DNA of 64,000 bases, taken from NCBI RefSeq assembly GCF_921293875.1, contig NZ_CAKLDI010000001.1, positions 2,729,915 to 2,793,914 on the forward strand, written 5' to 3'. Source of the stretch: Vibrio stylophorae (lineage in GTDB: Bacteria; Pseudomonadota; Gammaproteobacteria; Enterobacterales; Vibrionaceae). Positions 47,019 through 56,520 of this stretch are shown one piece after another (within the stretch, counting starts at the first letter, position 1; every line of letters starts with the position of its first letter). The position numbers and the translations under genes were made by a program. The notes below the pieces were generated by a model, which made no database searches, was not told the DNA's origin, and saw only the letters and a program-made list of their open reading frames with translations.

Positions 47019-48239
47019 ATGAGCTTAGCGAATCGTAAAATTTTGCTGGGGATCAGCGGCGGTATTGCCGCCTATAAGTGCGCCGAACTCACCCGTCGGC
47101 TCAAAGAGCGCGGCGCCGAAGTGCGCATTGTGATGACCGCGGCTGCCAAAGAGTTTATCACCCCACTCACCCTACAAGCGGTGAGCGGCCATCCAGTCAG
47201 CGATAGCCTATTTGATCCAGCGGCAGAAGCCTCCATGGGTCATATTGAATTGGCCAAATGGGCGGACTTAGTGCTCGTTGCACCAGCCACCGCTGATTTA
47301 ATCGCGCGTATGAGCGCTGGCATGGGTAACGATCTACTCTCGACACTGTGTCTTGCCACCAGCGCACCTATTGCCGTGGCGCCAGCAATGAACCAGCAGA
47401 TGTATCAACATATTGCGACACAGGCCAATATTGCGACCCTCGCAGCCCGTGGCGCGATGATCTGGGGTCCAGATAGTGGTGAGCAAGCCTGCGGCGATGT
47501 CGGCCCGGGGCGCATGCTAGACCCCATGGGTTTAGTGCATCACTGTGAACAATTCTTTGCAGCCATCCTTACACAGAAGACCCTCTCTCACCTTAAGATT
47601 GCGATTACCGCAGGACCTACTCGCGAGGCGCTGGATCCTGTGCGATTTATCAGTAACCACAGCTCCGGCAAGATGGGCTTTGCTATTGCCAAAGCTGCCG
47701 CGGCGCTTGGTGCGCAAGTCACTCTGATTAGCGGTCCTGTCAATCTAGCCACACCAACGGGTGTCACACGCATTGATGTGGAAAGTGCCGAGCAAATGGC
47801 ACAAGCCGCACTGAATACTGCCAGCACCCAGCATATTTTCATTGGCTGTGCTGCGGTCGCGGACTATCGCGCTCAGCAAATTGCCGAGCAGAAAATGAAA
47901 AAACAAAGCGGTGAGGAGACACTGACCCTCACCCTAGTGAAAAACCCAGATATTATCGCCACTGTTGCTGCGCTCTCGCAAAATCGCCCCTTTACCGTGG
48001 GCTTTGCTGCAGAAACCGAGCAAGTGGCAAAGTACGCACAGGACAAACTGCAGCGTAAAAATCTTGATCTCATTTGCGCCAACGATGTGTCGTCAAAAGA
48101 ACAAGGTTTTAACAGCGACCAAAATGCACTTCACCTCTATTGGCAAGGCGGCGACAAAGCACTGCCCCTTTGTCATAAAGAACAATTAGCCCAACAACTG
48201 ATCACCGAAATTGTAGCGAGATACCATGAAAGCCATTGA
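47019..48239 (+). CDS. coaBC: Bifunctional phosphopantothenoylcysteine decarboxylase/synthetase CoaBC
   Basis: A 406-aa two-domain enzyme of CoA synthesis. The N-terminal FMN-dependent CoaC half has [20 protein letters not shown] and the substrate clamp APAMNQQMY. The C-terminal CoaB half begins at about 190 with [20 protein letters not shown] and uses CTP. AAAGAG precedes the ATG. Its end overlaps the dut start by 14 bases, so the two are cotranscribed, as in E. coli. Confidence 0.96.
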   Translation: MSLANRKILLGISGGIAAYKCAELTRRLKERGAEVRIVMTAAAKEFITPLTLQAVSGHPVSDSLFDPAAEASMGHIELAKWADLVLVAPATADLIARMSAGMGNDLLSTLCLATSAPIAVAPAMNQQMYQHIATQANIATLAARGAMIWGPDSGEQACGDVGPGRMLDPMGLVHHCEQFFAAILTQKTLSHLKIAITAGPTREALDPVRFISNHSSGKMGFAIAKAAAALGAQVTLISGPVNLATPTGVTRIDVESAEQMAQAALNTASTQHIFIGCAAVADYRAQQIAEQKMKKQSGEETLTLTLVKNPDIIATVAALSQNRPFTVGFAAETEQVAKYAQDKLQRKNLDLICANDVSSKEQGFNSDQNALHLYWQGGDKALPLCHKEQLAQQLITEIVARYHESH

Positions 48240-48681
48240 TCTTAAAATCCTTGACCCACGTGTCGGCACCGAATTCCCTCTACCAGCATACGCCACCGAG
48301 GGCTCTGCAGGTCTAGACCTTCGTGCTTGTATCGATGCACCGCTGACCGTGGCTCCGGGCGAAACACATCTCATCCCAACAGGAATAGCCATTCATATTG
48401 GCGATCCAAGCCTTGCTGCAACCATTTTGCCGCGTTCTGGGTTGGGCCATAAACACGGCATAGTGCTCGGTAACTTGGTGGGTTTGATTGATTCAGATTA
48501 TCAAGGTCAGTTGATGGTTTCTGTATGGAACCGCGGCGACACCACATTCACCATGGAGCCAGGCGAGCGTATTGCACAATTGGTGATCCTGCCTGTAGTT
48601 CAAGCGCAATTTAATATTGTTGATGACTTTGCCCAAAGCGATCGCGGTGAAGGCGGCTTTGGCCACTCTGGCCGCAGCTAA
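48226..48681 (+). CDS. dut: Deoxyuridine 5'-triphosphate nucleotidohydrolase (dUTPase)
   Basis: A 151-aa trimeric enzyme that hydrolyses dUTP to dUMP, keeping uracil out of DNA and supplying thymidylate synthesis. The five family motifs are visible, including [33 protein letters not shown] and the C-terminal [10 protein letters not shown] arm. It overlaps coaBC by 14 bases. Confidence 0.97.
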   Translation: MKAIDLKILDPRVGTEFPLPAYATEGSAGLDLRACIDAPLTVAPGETHLIPTGIAIHIGDPSLAATILPRSGLGHKHGIVLGNLVGLIDSDYQGQLMVSVWNRGDTTFTMEPGERIAQLVILPVVQAQFNIVDDFAQSDRGEGGFGHSGRS

Positions 48682-48706
48682 GTCAAATAGAATAATCGCT
48701 TTGTGA

Positions 48707-48736
48707 CAGCGGTGTTCAGTTTGGCTGACACCGCTG
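48707..48736. repeat. Inverted repeat between dut and slmA
   Basis: CAGCGGTGT and ACACCGCTG form a 9-bp stem with an inner CAG/CTG pairing and a short loop. There is no T-run after it. It is 25 bases past the dut stop and may protect or end the dut transcript. Confidence 0.5.
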
Positions 48737-48864
48737 AATTGACTGTGAGTTCACACTCACTCACAAACAGTATTGAGCATCAAAATTCAATCGCTACAAT
48801 AGCTTGAGTTTGGCGCAAGAATCTTTCAAACCGCCCTGTGAAATCATGAATAGGAAAGACACGC

Positions 48865-49452
48865 ATGACAGCGACGAAAAAAAATCGACGCGATGAAATT
48901 CTGCAAGCCCTAGCGCAAATGCTGGAGTCCCGCGAAGGCAGTCAGCGCATCACCACTGCAAAGCTCGCAGCACAAGTGGGTGTCTCTGAGGCGGCGCTTT
49001 ATCGCCACTTCCCTAGCAAAGCACGCATGTTTGAAGGTTTAATTGAGTTTATTGAAGATGCGCTGATCACTCGAATCAACCGCATTATCGATGAAGAAAA
49101 AGACACCCTGACCCGCCTGCGCCTGATCATTCAGTTGCTGCTCGCCTTTGCTGAGCGCAACCCAGGCTTGTGCCGCATCATGACAGGTCACGCTCTGATG
49201 TTTGAACAAGAGCGTTTGCAATCTCGCATCAACCAATTGTTTGAACGCATTGAGATGCAGCTTCGCCAAGTCATTCGCGAGCGTAAACTGCGTGAAGGCA
49301 AAGAGTTCCCTGTGGGAGATAACGTGCTAGCAGCGCAGCTTTTAGGGCAAGTTGAAGGTAGTTTGAGCCGTTTTGTTCGCTCTGATTTCAAATATTCGCC
49401 TACCGATCACTTTAGTGATTACTGGCAATTGCTCAGTGCTCAGCTGCAATAA
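48865..49452 (+). CDS. slmA: Nucleoid occlusion factor SlmA
   Basis: A 195-aa TetR-fold DNA-binding protein that blocks FtsZ ring assembly over the nucleoid when bound to its chromosomal sites. The helix-turn-helix [28 protein letters not shown] (about 31-58) is the SlmA form, and the C-terminal domain with [12 protein letters not shown] is typical. It is downstream of coaBC-dut, the conserved position. Length matches E. coli (198). Confidence 0.96.
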   Translation: MTATKKNRRDEILQALAQMLESREGSQRITTAKLAAQVGVSEAALYRHFPSKARMFEGLIEFIEDALITRINRIIDEEKDTLTRLRLIIQLLLAFAERNPGLCRIMTGHALMFEQERLQSRINQLFERIEMQLRQVIRERKLREGKEFPVGDNVLAAQLLGQVEGSLSRFVRSDFKYSPTDHFSDYWQLLSAQLQ

Positions 49453-49481
49453 CCCGCCACATTTTAATATCAGTCGATTAT

Positions 49482-49523
49482 AAAAAAGCGCCTCTCCTTT
49501 CTATATAGGTAGGCGCTTTTTTT
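49482..49523. terminator. Bidirectional terminator between slmA and pyrE
   Basis: AAAAAAGCGCCT and AGGCGCTTTTTTT form the stem with a 17-base loop. It serves both convergent genes. Confidence 0.85.
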
Positions 49524-49566
49524 GTACTCAGTTTTTGGGTACTGAGCCGCTTAGTGCTTCAGTGAC

Positions 49567-50211
49567 TTATGCCACGCCATATTGCGCGCGGTAGGCTTTC
49601 ACCGCTTCAAGATGCTCAGCTTGGTCGCCTTGCTCTTCAAGGTAGGTGATTAAATCAGTCAAAGAAACAATAGAGATCACTTTGCAATCAAAGTCGCGTT
49701 CCACTTCTTGAATCGCCGAGAGCTCACCCTTACCTTTTTCTTGGCGATCAATCGCCACCAAAACACCCGCCAAGTCCGCTTGGTTGGCTGCAATAATTGC
49801 CATGGACTCACGAATTGCAGTACCAGCCGTGATCACATCATCCACCAGCATCACACGGCCTTTTAGCTCACTGCCCACCAAGTTACCACCTTCGCCATGA
49901 TCTTTGGCTTCTTTGCGGTTAAAGCAATATGGCACATCGGTGTCATGATGCTCAGCAAGCGCAACGACCGTGGTGGTGGCAATTGGAATGCCCTTATATG
50001 CTGGACCAAAAACCAAATCGTAATCCACACCAGAGTCAGCTAAGGCTGCCGCGTAAAAGCGCCCCAATTTTGCCAAATCACGGCCAGTGTTAAACAAACC
50101 CGCATTAAAGAAGTATGGGCTCTGACGACCAGATTTTAAGGTGAACTCACCAAACTTAAGCACCTGCTTCTCCAGGGCAAATTCAATAAACTGGCGCTGA
50201 TAGCCTTTCAT
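49567..50211 (-). CDS. pyrE: Orotate phosphoribosyltransferase
   Basis: A 214-aa type I phosphoribosyltransferase that makes OMP from orotate and PRPP in pyrimidine synthesis. The PRPP-binding motif is [30 protein letters not shown] and [14 protein letters not shown] are OPRTase signatures. The ATG at 50211 has AAAGGAG before it and gives the E. coli start; the frame extends upstream through the attenuator without support. It is the second gene of rph-pyrE. Confidence 0.97.
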   Translation of the reverse strand: MKGYQRQFIEFALEKQVLKFGEFTLKSGRQSPYFFNAGLFNTGRDLAKLGRFYAAALADSGVDYDLVFGPAYKGIPIATTTVVALAEHHDTDVPYCFNRKEAKDHGEGGNLVGSELKGRVMLVDDVITAGTAIRESMAIIAANQADLAGVLVAIDRQEKGKGELSAIQEVERDFDCKVISIVSLTDLITYLEEQGDQAEHLEAVKAYRAQYGVA

Positions 50212-50253
50212 ACTCACTCCTTTACAACTTTCAGTATTCAATGGTTTTTTGTT

Positions 50254-50280
50254 AAAAAAAGAGCGACTCAAAAGCCGCTC
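50254..50280 (-). promoter_or_regulatory. rph-pyrE attenuator
   Basis: On the minus strand GAGCGGC pairs with GTCGCTC (one G-U pair) around TTTTGA and is followed by T7. The stem begins seven bases after the rph stop codon. The arrangement matches the E. coli pyrE attenuator, where ribosomes finishing rph at low UTP prevent the terminator from forming. Confidence 0.75.
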
Positions 50281-50287
50281 AATTCAA

Positions 50288-51004
50288 TCAATTAGTCAAT
50301 GCCGCTTTCTGCGCGGTCACAATGGCCTCAATGCCACCCTTGGCCAGCGACAATAATGTCAGCAGCTCTTCATGCGTAAATGGCTGACCTTCTGCGGTGC
50401 CTTGCACTTCAATCATGCGGCCATCTTCAGTCATCACCACATTCATGTCCGTTTCAGCTGCCGAGTCTTCTACATATTCCAAATCACAGCGCGCTTCACC
50501 ATCCACAATACCCACAGAAACGGCGGCAATCATCATGGTCATTGGGTTTTCAGCCAGTTTGCCTTCAGCCACCAATTTATTGAGGGCATCTGCCAGTGCC
50601 ACACAAGCACCTGAAATAGACGCCGTACGCGTACCGCCATCGGCTTGAATCACATCACAGTCAACAGTGATGGTGTAATCGCCCAATTTTGTCAGATCGA
50701 CCGCAGCGCGAAGACTACGCGCAATCAGACGTTGAATCTCCATGGTACGACCGCCCTGCTTGCCATTGGCCGCTTCACGTCGGTTACGGGTATGGGTTGC
50801 ACGTGGCAACATGCCATATTCGGCGGTGATCCAGCCTTGACCTTGACCACGAAGAAAACGAGGCACACCCTCTTCAATTGAAGCGGTACAAATCACCTTA
50901 GTATTACCAAACTCAACCAACACAGAGCCTTCTGCATAGGCAGTAAAGTCGCGGGTAAAGCGAATCGGGCGAACGTGCTGCGGATCTCTTTCATTAGGAC
51001 GCAT
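50288..51004 (-). CDS. rph: Ribonuclease PH
   Basis: A 238-aa phosphorolytic 3'-5' exoribonuclease that trims tRNA 3' ends. The sequence follows E. coli RNase PH closely ([37 protein letters not shown] and [11 protein letters not shown]). The start at 51004 matches the family, with AAGAG eight bases upstream; an ATG two codons earlier is also present. Translation of its 3' end probably governs the pyrE attenuator. Confidence 0.96.
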   Translation of the reverse strand: MRPNERDPQHVRPIRFTRDFTAYAEGSVLVEFGNTKVICTASIEEGVPRFLRGQGQGWITAEYGMLPRATHTRNRREAANGKQGGRTMEIQRLIARSLRAAVDLTKLGDYTITVDCDVIQADGGTRTASISGACVALADALNKLVAEGKLAENPMTMMIAAVSVGIVDGEARCDLEYVEDSAAETDMNVVMTEDGRMIEVQGTAEGQPFTHEELLTLLSLAKGGIEAIVTAQKAALTN

Positions 51005-51082
51005 GGTCATGTCTCTTTCACTGGCTCAAATTAACTGGCGATTATAGTCACATCTCGGTGCTAAAGCACGAAAAAGGCGCAC

Positions 51083-51109
51083 GAAAAAAGGTGTGTTTTC
51101 ATACACCTT
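51083..51109 (-). terminator. Terminator after the DUF4156 lipoprotein gene
   Basis: On the minus strand AAGGTGT pairs with ACACCTT around an eight-base loop and is followed by TTTT. Confidence 0.75.
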
Positions 51110-51126
51110 CTCATGCAATATTCAGC

Positions 51127-51483
51127 TTAAAGAACCGCAACTTCAGCGCTGCTATGGCAACGATACGCGCCGCCCATCAGGGTGACTGAACTTAAAAAGC
51201 CAAAGGGTTGGTAAAGATAGAGGGTATCGCCCCCCTTTTCGGCAACCTTAATGCGCATTTCATTGACCGCGCCCCACACCATATCGCGGTCTGCATGCAA
51301 CCAATAATCATAGAAGTGACCTTCAGAGCCGATCACCATCCCTAAGTTTTCACAGCCGGCGATGGCCTGACTATGATCCCAATACACTTTGACTTTTTCT
51401 GATTCTGGCGTTGGAAAGGTGACACAACCAGCCAAGGAAAGCGTGGCAAAGATTGCACTGAAAAAACGCAAAACTGATTTCAT
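51127..51483 (-). CDS. DUF4156-family lipoprotein
   Basis: A 118-aa predicted lipoprotein. The signal peptide (MKSVLRFFSAIFATLSLAGC) ends in an LAGC lipobox, with lipidation expected at Cys20. The mature domain with CENLGMVIGSEGHFYDYW and GGDTLYLYQP resembles the DUF4156/YjeI family. It probably attaches to the outer membrane, as residue +2 is Val rather than Asp. The role is unknown. It is a single gene with its own terminator. Confidence 0.75.
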   Translation of the reverse strand: MKSVLRFFSAIFATLSLAGCVTFPTPESEKVKVYWDHSQAIAGCENLGMVIGSEGHFYDYWLHADRDMVWGAVNEMRIKVAEKGGDTLYLYQPFGFLSSVTLMGGAYRCHSSAEVAVL

Positions 51484-51676
51484 ATCGTTTACTACATAGA
51501 CAAAAACGGCGCGAATTCTAGCCGTAAAGTGCGTTCAACGCACTCTAAATTATCTACTTTTGCTCAGCCTATCATTTCTGTCATTGCACTCTTATAATCA
51601 AGCCGTTACCGCATCAGAAACTGAAGTGATAGATACTGATGCGCCAATCATAATTCAAATAGATAGAGAGCATCTG

Positions 51677-52543
51677 ATGATTTACAGCATGACCGCCTAT
51701 GCCCGCCAAGAAATTAAAGCGGATTGGGGCACCGCCGTATGGGAAATTCGCAGCGTTAACCAACGCTACCTTGAAACCTACTTCCGCCTACCAGAGCAAT
51801 TTCGCAGTCTAGAGCCCGTGCTTCGCGAGCGTTTTCGCAAAGGCCTGGCGCGCGGTAAAGTCGAATGCATGTTACGCTTTGAAGCCAACAATGCGGCGAA
51901 AGGCGAGCTAAGCATCAACAAAGATCTCGCCGCGCAAGTGATCCATGCCGCCAATGAGGTCATGGAACTCACTGGCGAAACCAGCCGTATTAATCCATTC
52001 CAGGTGATGCAATGGCCGGGTGTCATGGAAACGCCAGAGCAAGATTTAGATAGCATTAACCAAACCCTACTGGCTGGCTTTGATGAAGCGCTCAAAGAGT
52101 TTATCGCCGCTCGTGGCCGTGAAGGCGACAATATGAAAGCATTGATTGAGCAGCGTCTTGATGCGATTCAAGTGGAAGCAGCTAAAGTCCGCGCGCATAT
52201 GCCAACCGTCGTGAACTGGCAGCGCGAACGTATTTTGGCTCGCTTTGAAGAAGCCAAAATCGATTTAGACGCCACGCGCGTTGAGCAAGAGCTCATTTTG
52301 CTCGCGCAAAAAATGGATGTAGCAGAAGAGCTCGATCGCCTCGACTCACATGTCAAAGAAACCTACGCCACCTTGAAAAAAGGCGGTGCCTGTGGCCGTC
52401 GCCTTGATTTTATGATGCAAGAATTCAACCGTGAATCAAACACGCTGGCTTCAAAATCAATCAACACTGAAGTGACAGCCTCTGCAGTGGAACTGAAGGT
52501 TCTGATTGAGCAAATGCGCGAGCAAATTCAAAACATCGAGTAA
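51677..52543 (+). CDS. yicC: YicC-family endoribonuclease
   Basis: A 288-aa protein of the YicC/YloC family, reported as RNA endonucleases that trigger decay of certain small RNAs. MIYSMTAYARQE at the start and the C-terminal KKGGACGRRLDFMMQEFNRE with LASKS are the conserved ends. The ATG at 51677 gives the E. coli length (287); the frame is open upstream to 51560 but unlike the family. Next to rph-pyrE, as in E. coli. Confidence 0.95.
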   Translation: MIYSMTAYARQEIKADWGTAVWEIRSVNQRYLETYFRLPEQFRSLEPVLRERFRKGLARGKVECMLRFEANNAAKGELSINKDLAAQVIHAANEVMELTGETSRINPFQVMQWPGVMETPEQDLDSINQTLLAGFDEALKEFIAARGREGDNMKALIEQRLDAIQVEAAKVRAHMPTVVNWQRERILARFEEAKIDLDATRVEQELILLAQKMDVAEELDRLDSHVKETYATLKKGGACGRRLDFMMQEFNRESNTLASKSINTEVTASAVELKVLIEQMREQIQNIE

Positions 52544-52563
52544 GCCTTTCTCGCCGAATAAAT

Positions 52564-52588
52564 AAAACCGCCACAAGGGCGGTTTTTT
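52564..52588 (+). terminator. Terminator after yicC
   Basis: AAAACCGCC pairs with GGCGGTTTT around ACAAG, followed by further T. Confidence 0.88.
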
Positions 52589-52683
52589 GTTACACAGGAA
52601 AGTACAAAACCTGATGTAGCTTGCACCCATGAGATAAAATCAATAAAGTGCATTTTAAATACAACTATTATCTGAGCGCTCTT

Positions 52684-52929
52684 ATGACAACCACAACTGA
52701 CTCCATTCACGGCCATGACTTAATCCATTATGTCGCCGAGCACCAACCCACAGAATCTGCGCTCATCGCGCACTTTATGGCGCAGTACGGTGACACACTA
52801 CGCTTTCATACCTGCAGCCAACAAAATATCACGATCGAAGAGTTACTGACTTTTCTGAAAAAGCGGAAAAAAATCGTCGAACATGGCGGTGTACTTCAAG
52901 TGAATGCTGAGCGTCTTTGCCAGCATTAG
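52684..52929 (+). CDS. yecH: YecH-family metal-binding protein
   Basis: An 81-aa protein of the YecH (DUF2492) family. DSIHGHDLIHYV at the start, LRFHTCSQQNITIEELLTFL in the middle and the C-terminal CQH are the conserved features; the His and Cys residues suggest metal binding. The start at 52684 is preferred to a GTG at 52648. The biological role is unknown. It marks the edge of the housekeeping block before the O-antigen locus. Confidence 0.8.
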   Translation: MTTTTDSIHGHDLIHYVAEHQPTESALIAHFMAQYGDTLRFHTCSQQNITIEELLTFLKKRKKIVEHGGVLQVNAERLCQH

Positions 52930-52938
52930 CATCATAAA

Positions 52939-52969
52939 GACAAAAAGCGCTCAATGAGCGCTTTTTGTC
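52939..52969. terminator. Bidirectional terminator between yecH and the O-antigen locus
   Basis: ACAAAAAGCGCTC and GAGCGCTTTTTGT form a long stem; T-runs are present in both directions. It closes the minus-strand glycan operon and the plus-strand yecH. Confidence 0.88.
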
Positions 52970-52983
52970 CAGCATGGTCAACA

Positions 52984-53535
52984 TTATTTTTTTACTGCGT
53001 CACCACGACCACTACCAATAACTGTCATCAAGATATAGTGAAAGTAGTTTTTCAACGTCATGGTTTCAATCATCTGTCTATCAGTATTAGCCAAAAGCTC
53101 AGGCGTGGACATATCAATATTTTGTACCTGTGCCAATCCTGTAATACCCGGTAAAACATCATAGATACCTTGCGCTTGACGAGCCTCTATCAATTCTTCT
53201 TGGTTGAAAAGGTTGGGTCTTGGCCCCACCAAACTCATCTCACCTTTGAGCACATTAATCAATTGAGGCAACTCATCTAACTTCGTTTTACGCAGAAAAG
53301 AGCCCAGTTTAGTAATCGACGTGCTGCTTGATAAATGACTGGCAACAGACTCAGTATCCTTTTGCATGGTTCTAAATTTCACTAAACGAAAGGGCTTTTG
53401 GTTTTTGCCGACACGTGTTTGCACAAATACAGGTGACCCCGTATCGAATAAGCCAATGACAACCACAATCAGCATTACTGGCCATAAAAATAAAAGGCCG
53501 AATAGTGCGGCGAAAAAATCAATCATGCGAAACAT
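52984..53535 (-). CDS. Undecaprenyl-phosphate sugar phosphotransferase (small PglC-like PGT)
   Basis: A 183-aa monotopic phosphoglycosyltransferase that starts O-unit or capsule synthesis by putting a sugar phosphate on undecaprenyl phosphate. It has one re-entrant hydrophobic N-terminal segment (about 5-28) and the catalytic core KFRTMQKDTE, LRKTKLDELPQLINVLKGE and MSLVGPRPN. It is the small form, lacking the large membrane domain of WcaJ/WbaP. Together with the adjacent epimerase it resembles QuiNAc/FucNAc/GlcNAc initiating pairs. It overlaps the next gene by 17 bases. Confidence 0.88.
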   Translation of the reverse strand: MFRMIDFFAALFGLLFLWPVMLIVVVIGLFDTGSPVFVQTRVGKNQKPFRLVKFRTMQKDTESVASHLSSSTSITKLGSFLRKTKLDELPQLINVLKGEMSLVGPRPNLFNQEELIEARQAQGIYDVLPGITGLAQVQNIDMSTPELLANTDRQMIETMTLKNYFHYILMTVIGSGRGDAVKK

Positions 53536-54484
53536 CGGAAACCTCTGGTTGCTCAGATAAAAACGACATCGCCTGTGCCATCGTATACGGCGCTCGCCAT
53601 CTTAATACATCATATAAATTTGAAGAATCGACTTCTAAATTACCCAATAGCTGCTCAGCCAATGCCGGCTTTCCTATCAATTTTGCTCCGAATTTCATTA
53701 TGCTGAGTGGTATTGGTATTTGCCATACGCGCTTACCCAAGCCGCGAGCGATCGCATTTGTAAACTCACGAGTTGAAACAGCCTCACCCTCAGATGCCAA
53801 AAATATCTGCCCTGCAGCTTTTGGTGCGCACGCGCAAGTCATCAATAAATGGCATAGATTTTGTACTGAGATAAAGTGGCGACGATTACAAACACGACCA
53901 AACGGTAAGATCGGTAACTTGCTCACCAATTTTGCTAGCAAACCAAAATTACCTGGTGCACAGGGACCATAGACCAAGGTAGGACGAACGATCACTATTT
54001 CAATTCCAGCATGCATACCAAGCTCAACCAATTTTAATTCAGCATCATACTTTGACTGAGCATACTGATTATGTGGGGAGGGTTTTGAATTTATAGAGAA
54101 TGCCGTTAAGTCTGTGCGTTGACCATTAACACCAATTGAACTCACAAACACAAACCGCTGAACACCTGCTTTCGCAGCTTGCTGTGCTAATGCGAGCGTT
54201 CCATCCACATTTACTCTTTGATAGTCTTCTTGGGTATATGTGGATGCATGAGCAAGACCAGCCAAATGAATGACAGTATCAATACCATTAAAGGCACCAT
54301 CCCAAATTGTCAAACCACTTAAACTATTGATTTGAAAATTATCCAAACATGGACTTTGCTCTCTGGTGCGAACAACGCACCGAGAGACTGGGTACCTTTG
54401 TACAAAATGTCGACCAACAAAACCAGTTGCGCCCGTCAATAAAATTTTTTTCTCTGAAGGAAAAATTGAATTACCGTCTGACAT
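53519..54484 (-). CDS. NAD-dependent sugar epimerase/reductase (WbpV-like)
   Basis: A 321-aa short-chain dehydrogenase acting on a nucleotide sugar. The Rossmann motif is LLTGATGFVGRHF, the catalytic pair is in YAQSKYDAE, and FISVQNLCHLL follows the family. Overall it resembles WbpV/Gne-type enzymes that reduce or epimerise C4 of a UDP-HexNAc, making for instance UDP-QuiNAc. It lies next to the initiating transferase, suggesting that it supplies the first sugar. The exact product cannot be read. Confidence 0.75.
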   Translation of the reverse strand: MSDGNSIFPSEKKILLTGATGFVGRHFVQRYPVSRCVVRTREQSPCLDNFQINSLSGLTIWDGAFNGIDTVIHLAGLAHASTYTQEDYQRVNVDGTLALAQQAAKAGVQRFVFVSSIGVNGQRTDLTAFSINSKPSPHNQYAQSKYDAELKLVELGMHAGIEIVIVRPTLVYGPCAPGNFGLLAKLVSKLPILPFGRVCNRRHFISVQNLCHLLMTCACAPKAAGQIFLASEGEAVSTREFTNAIARGLGKRVWQIPIPLSIMKFGAKLIGKPALAEQLLGNLEVDSSNLYDVLRWRAPYTMAQAMSFLSEQPEVSDVSHD

Positions 54485-54497
54485 TTTAAGATTAGAT

Positions 54498-55163
54498 TTA
54501 TATGTCCTGATATAATTTGTGATTATAAATTTTAGACTCTATTGCCATATTATAATCATTCACATTGTCTACTTCATAGCTAACTATAGGATATGCAATC
54601 AATGGGAATTTTTGAATTTGTTTATAAACGGATTCGCCCTCCATAACGAGGTATGAAGTATCAATGTGACAGATATTTGCCCACTCATAATTAGTTGCAC
54701 TCTTTCGATTAAAGCCCAATACATTCATATGCAAATCCGTTTTAACATATACTGCATCATCAGTCTTAGCCTTTGTAACACCAATTATTGATCTGTCAGA
54801 TTTATTACAATTATCAATAAATTCAGCAAATGATTCAGGACAAAAGATAATGTCCGCATCTACATATAAGCACTTACCTTTTATCCCAAAAGAACCCAGA
54901 TAATAACTTGTTAGAGTGGATGTAGTTCTATACGCAGGATTTCTTACAATAATTGCATCCGACCTAATTGACTTGACAAGAGGTATAACTAAATGCTCTT
55001 CAAAACCTACAACGATACGTACGTCTTTGATACTCTCAACCAATTTTAATAAATATGATATTAAGGGTTTACCTCCAATCTCTAACAAACATTTTGGCTT
55101 TCCAAGTCCAAGCCTAGAGCCTAAGCCAGCAGCGGCAATCACAACATGTTCAATACTCGACAT
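54498..55163 (-). CDS. MobA-like/LicC-like nucleotidyltransferase
   Basis: A 221-aa NTP-transferase-fold enzyme. AAGLGSRLGLGKPKCLLEIGGKP is the nucleotide-binding signature and YVDADIIF carries the metal-binding aspartates. Small enzymes of this type make CDP-choline, CDP-phosphonate or other activated alcohols. It is cotranscribed with a HAD phosphatase (25-base overlap) and a methyltransferase. AT-rich DNA begins with this gene. The substrate is unknown; one option is the CDP-activated donor for the CDP-glycerol-transferase-like protein at 56521-57819. Confidence 0.75.
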   Translation of the reverse strand: MSSIEHVVIAAAGLGSRLGLGKPKCLLEIGGKPLISYLLKLVESIKDVRIVVGFEEHLVIPLVKSIRSDAIIVRNPAYRTTSTLTSYYLGSFGIKGKCLYVDADIIFCPESFAEFIDNCNKSDRSIIGVTKAKTDDAVYVKTDLHMNVLGFNRKSATNYEWANICHIDTSYLVMEGESVYKQIQKFPLIAYPIVSYEVDNVNDYNMAIESKIYNHKLYQDI

Positions 55164-55744
55164 AGCGCCCTCTCATCATATACAATATAATCTGAAACAT
55201 TAATCAAACTCGCATGTGGCTCATGTACTAAGCCACATGAAATATTTACATCTGACGATTCAAACATTGGGATATCATTATATCCATCGCCAATGGATAT
55301 AATCCTAGAGTTAGGATATTTACATCTCAAATCATTAATTGGATCACTTTTATGCATAATATATTCAACACTTGCTAATACATTATCGTTCGCTAAAGCA
55401 ATTGATGAATAAAGTCCACACCCAATTTTCTCATGTATCAACCTAACCCAGACATCCAAATTCCCTGTGACAATATAACATACATCCGGACGAGATTTAA
55501 TAAATTCAACCACACCATCAAATAATGGAACGCTTGCAACAATTTTCTGTACTGTAGTGATAGGAATACTACGTAAAATAGCACAGCGTAATCTCATTGA
55601 ATCCTCGAAAGGGATAACACCATCCATAGTTAGTCTTGTCAAAACATTAAATTCATGCATCAAATCAACTTCAGTTGCAATCAGGGGAAGCAGCTCTGTT
55701 GTTGTAATAGTGCCATCCAAATCAAAGCAAAAAATATCATTCAT
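55139..55744 (-). CDS. HAD-family phosphatase (SerB-like)
   Basis: A 201-aa haloacid dehalogenase phosphatase. Motif I is FCFDLDGTITT, motif II TGN, motif III Lys near residue 110 and motif IV GDGYNDIPMFE, with a small helical cap, as in phosphoserine phosphatase-like enzymes. It overlaps the nucleotidyltransferase by 25 bases and the methyltransferase by four. It probably removes a phosphate from a sugar or small alcohol on the way to an activated donor. The substrate is unknown. Confidence 0.78.
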   Translation of the reverse strand: MNDIFCFDLDGTITTTELLPLIATEVDLMHEFNVLTRLTMDGVIPFEDSMRLRCAILRSIPITTVQKIVASVPLFDGVVEFIKSRPDVCYIVTGNLDVWVRLIHEKIGCGLYSSIALANDNVLASVEYIMHKSDPINDLRCKYPNSRIISIGDGYNDIPMFESSDVNISCGLVHEPHASLINVSDYIVYDERALCRVLNML

Positions 55745-56484
55745 ACTCTTTCCAAAATAATATAACGCTGAGATGTATCCTTCCTATTGTTCAGTTCAAG
55801 TGGATACAGCCATTCATCCTTGTGAATCTTAAAACCAGAACTAATAAGGGGCGAAAGAAAACCTTTTATTTCATCAACTGTACGATATATTGCGCTATAT
55901 TTTGCCTGTAGTTCGTCTGACCAATAATCATTCAAGGTTAATCGCTCCAATAAAGCCATTGGCTCTCTTATATAAATCAACGAACCATTTTCATATAAAC
56001 AATCGTTAACCCTGGAAAGAAACAACTCTAAAGATGAGTCATTTAAATATAAAAACACGCCTGAAATAATTAGGTGTGAGAATTTATCTCGCTCATCAAT
56101 AGAATCTAATGTTATATGTTCTGCAGCCATGACACTAAATCTTACATTAGAGCGACCTTTGAATTCATCACGAGCAATATTTATCAAAGACTGAGAAAAA
56201 TCTACGCCGTGATATTCCCCACCATTATCAACTAGGAGCTTGCACCATCGCCCAACACCACAGCCCACATCAAGATATCTTGATGTTTCAGAGAGTTTCA
56301 GCAAAGGTAATACTAATTCTTTTTCATATGCATCCCTGATTATTGCAAGCTCAGGTGTTTTATCTTGATACATAGTAATATTTAATAAGTTATCTGATCT
56401 ATTTTTGGCTCTACACTCAAAAAAATCATGCGTATGCAATAAATCAATATCAAGCTTATGCCCGTAAATCCTAGATTTGCTCAT
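55741..56484 (-). CDS. SAM-dependent methyltransferase
   Basis: A 247-aa class I methyltransferase. The SAM-binding motif is YLDVGCGVGRWCKLLV (about residues 70-85), followed by EYHGVDFSQSLI and, later, the acceptor region VFLYLNDSSLELFL. It overlaps the HAD gene by four bases and follows the CDP-glycerol-transferase-like gene by 36. It probably O- or N-methylates a component of the surface glycan. The acceptor cannot be told. Confidence 0.8.
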   Translation of the reverse strand: MSKSRIYGHKLDIDLLHTHDFFECRAKNRSDNLLNITMYQDKTPELAIIRDAYEKELVLPLLKLSETSRYLDVGCGVGRWCKLLVDNGGEYHGVDFSQSLINIARDEFKGRSNVRFSVMAAEHITLDSIDERDKFSHLIISGVFLYLNDSSLELFLSRVNDCLYENGSLIYIREPMALLERLTLNDYWSDELQAKYSAIYRTVDEIKGFLSPLISSGFKIHKDEWLYPLELNNRKDTSQRYIILERV

Positions 56485-56520
56485 AAATACCCTTATTAGA
56501 ATTTAGTTTACATCCTTAAG

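Noticed and set aside
53505-53972. 155-codon plus-strand open frame opposite the epimerase gene
   Set aside because: It is antisense to the epimerase and sugar transferase genes, with no start signal and no recognisable pattern.
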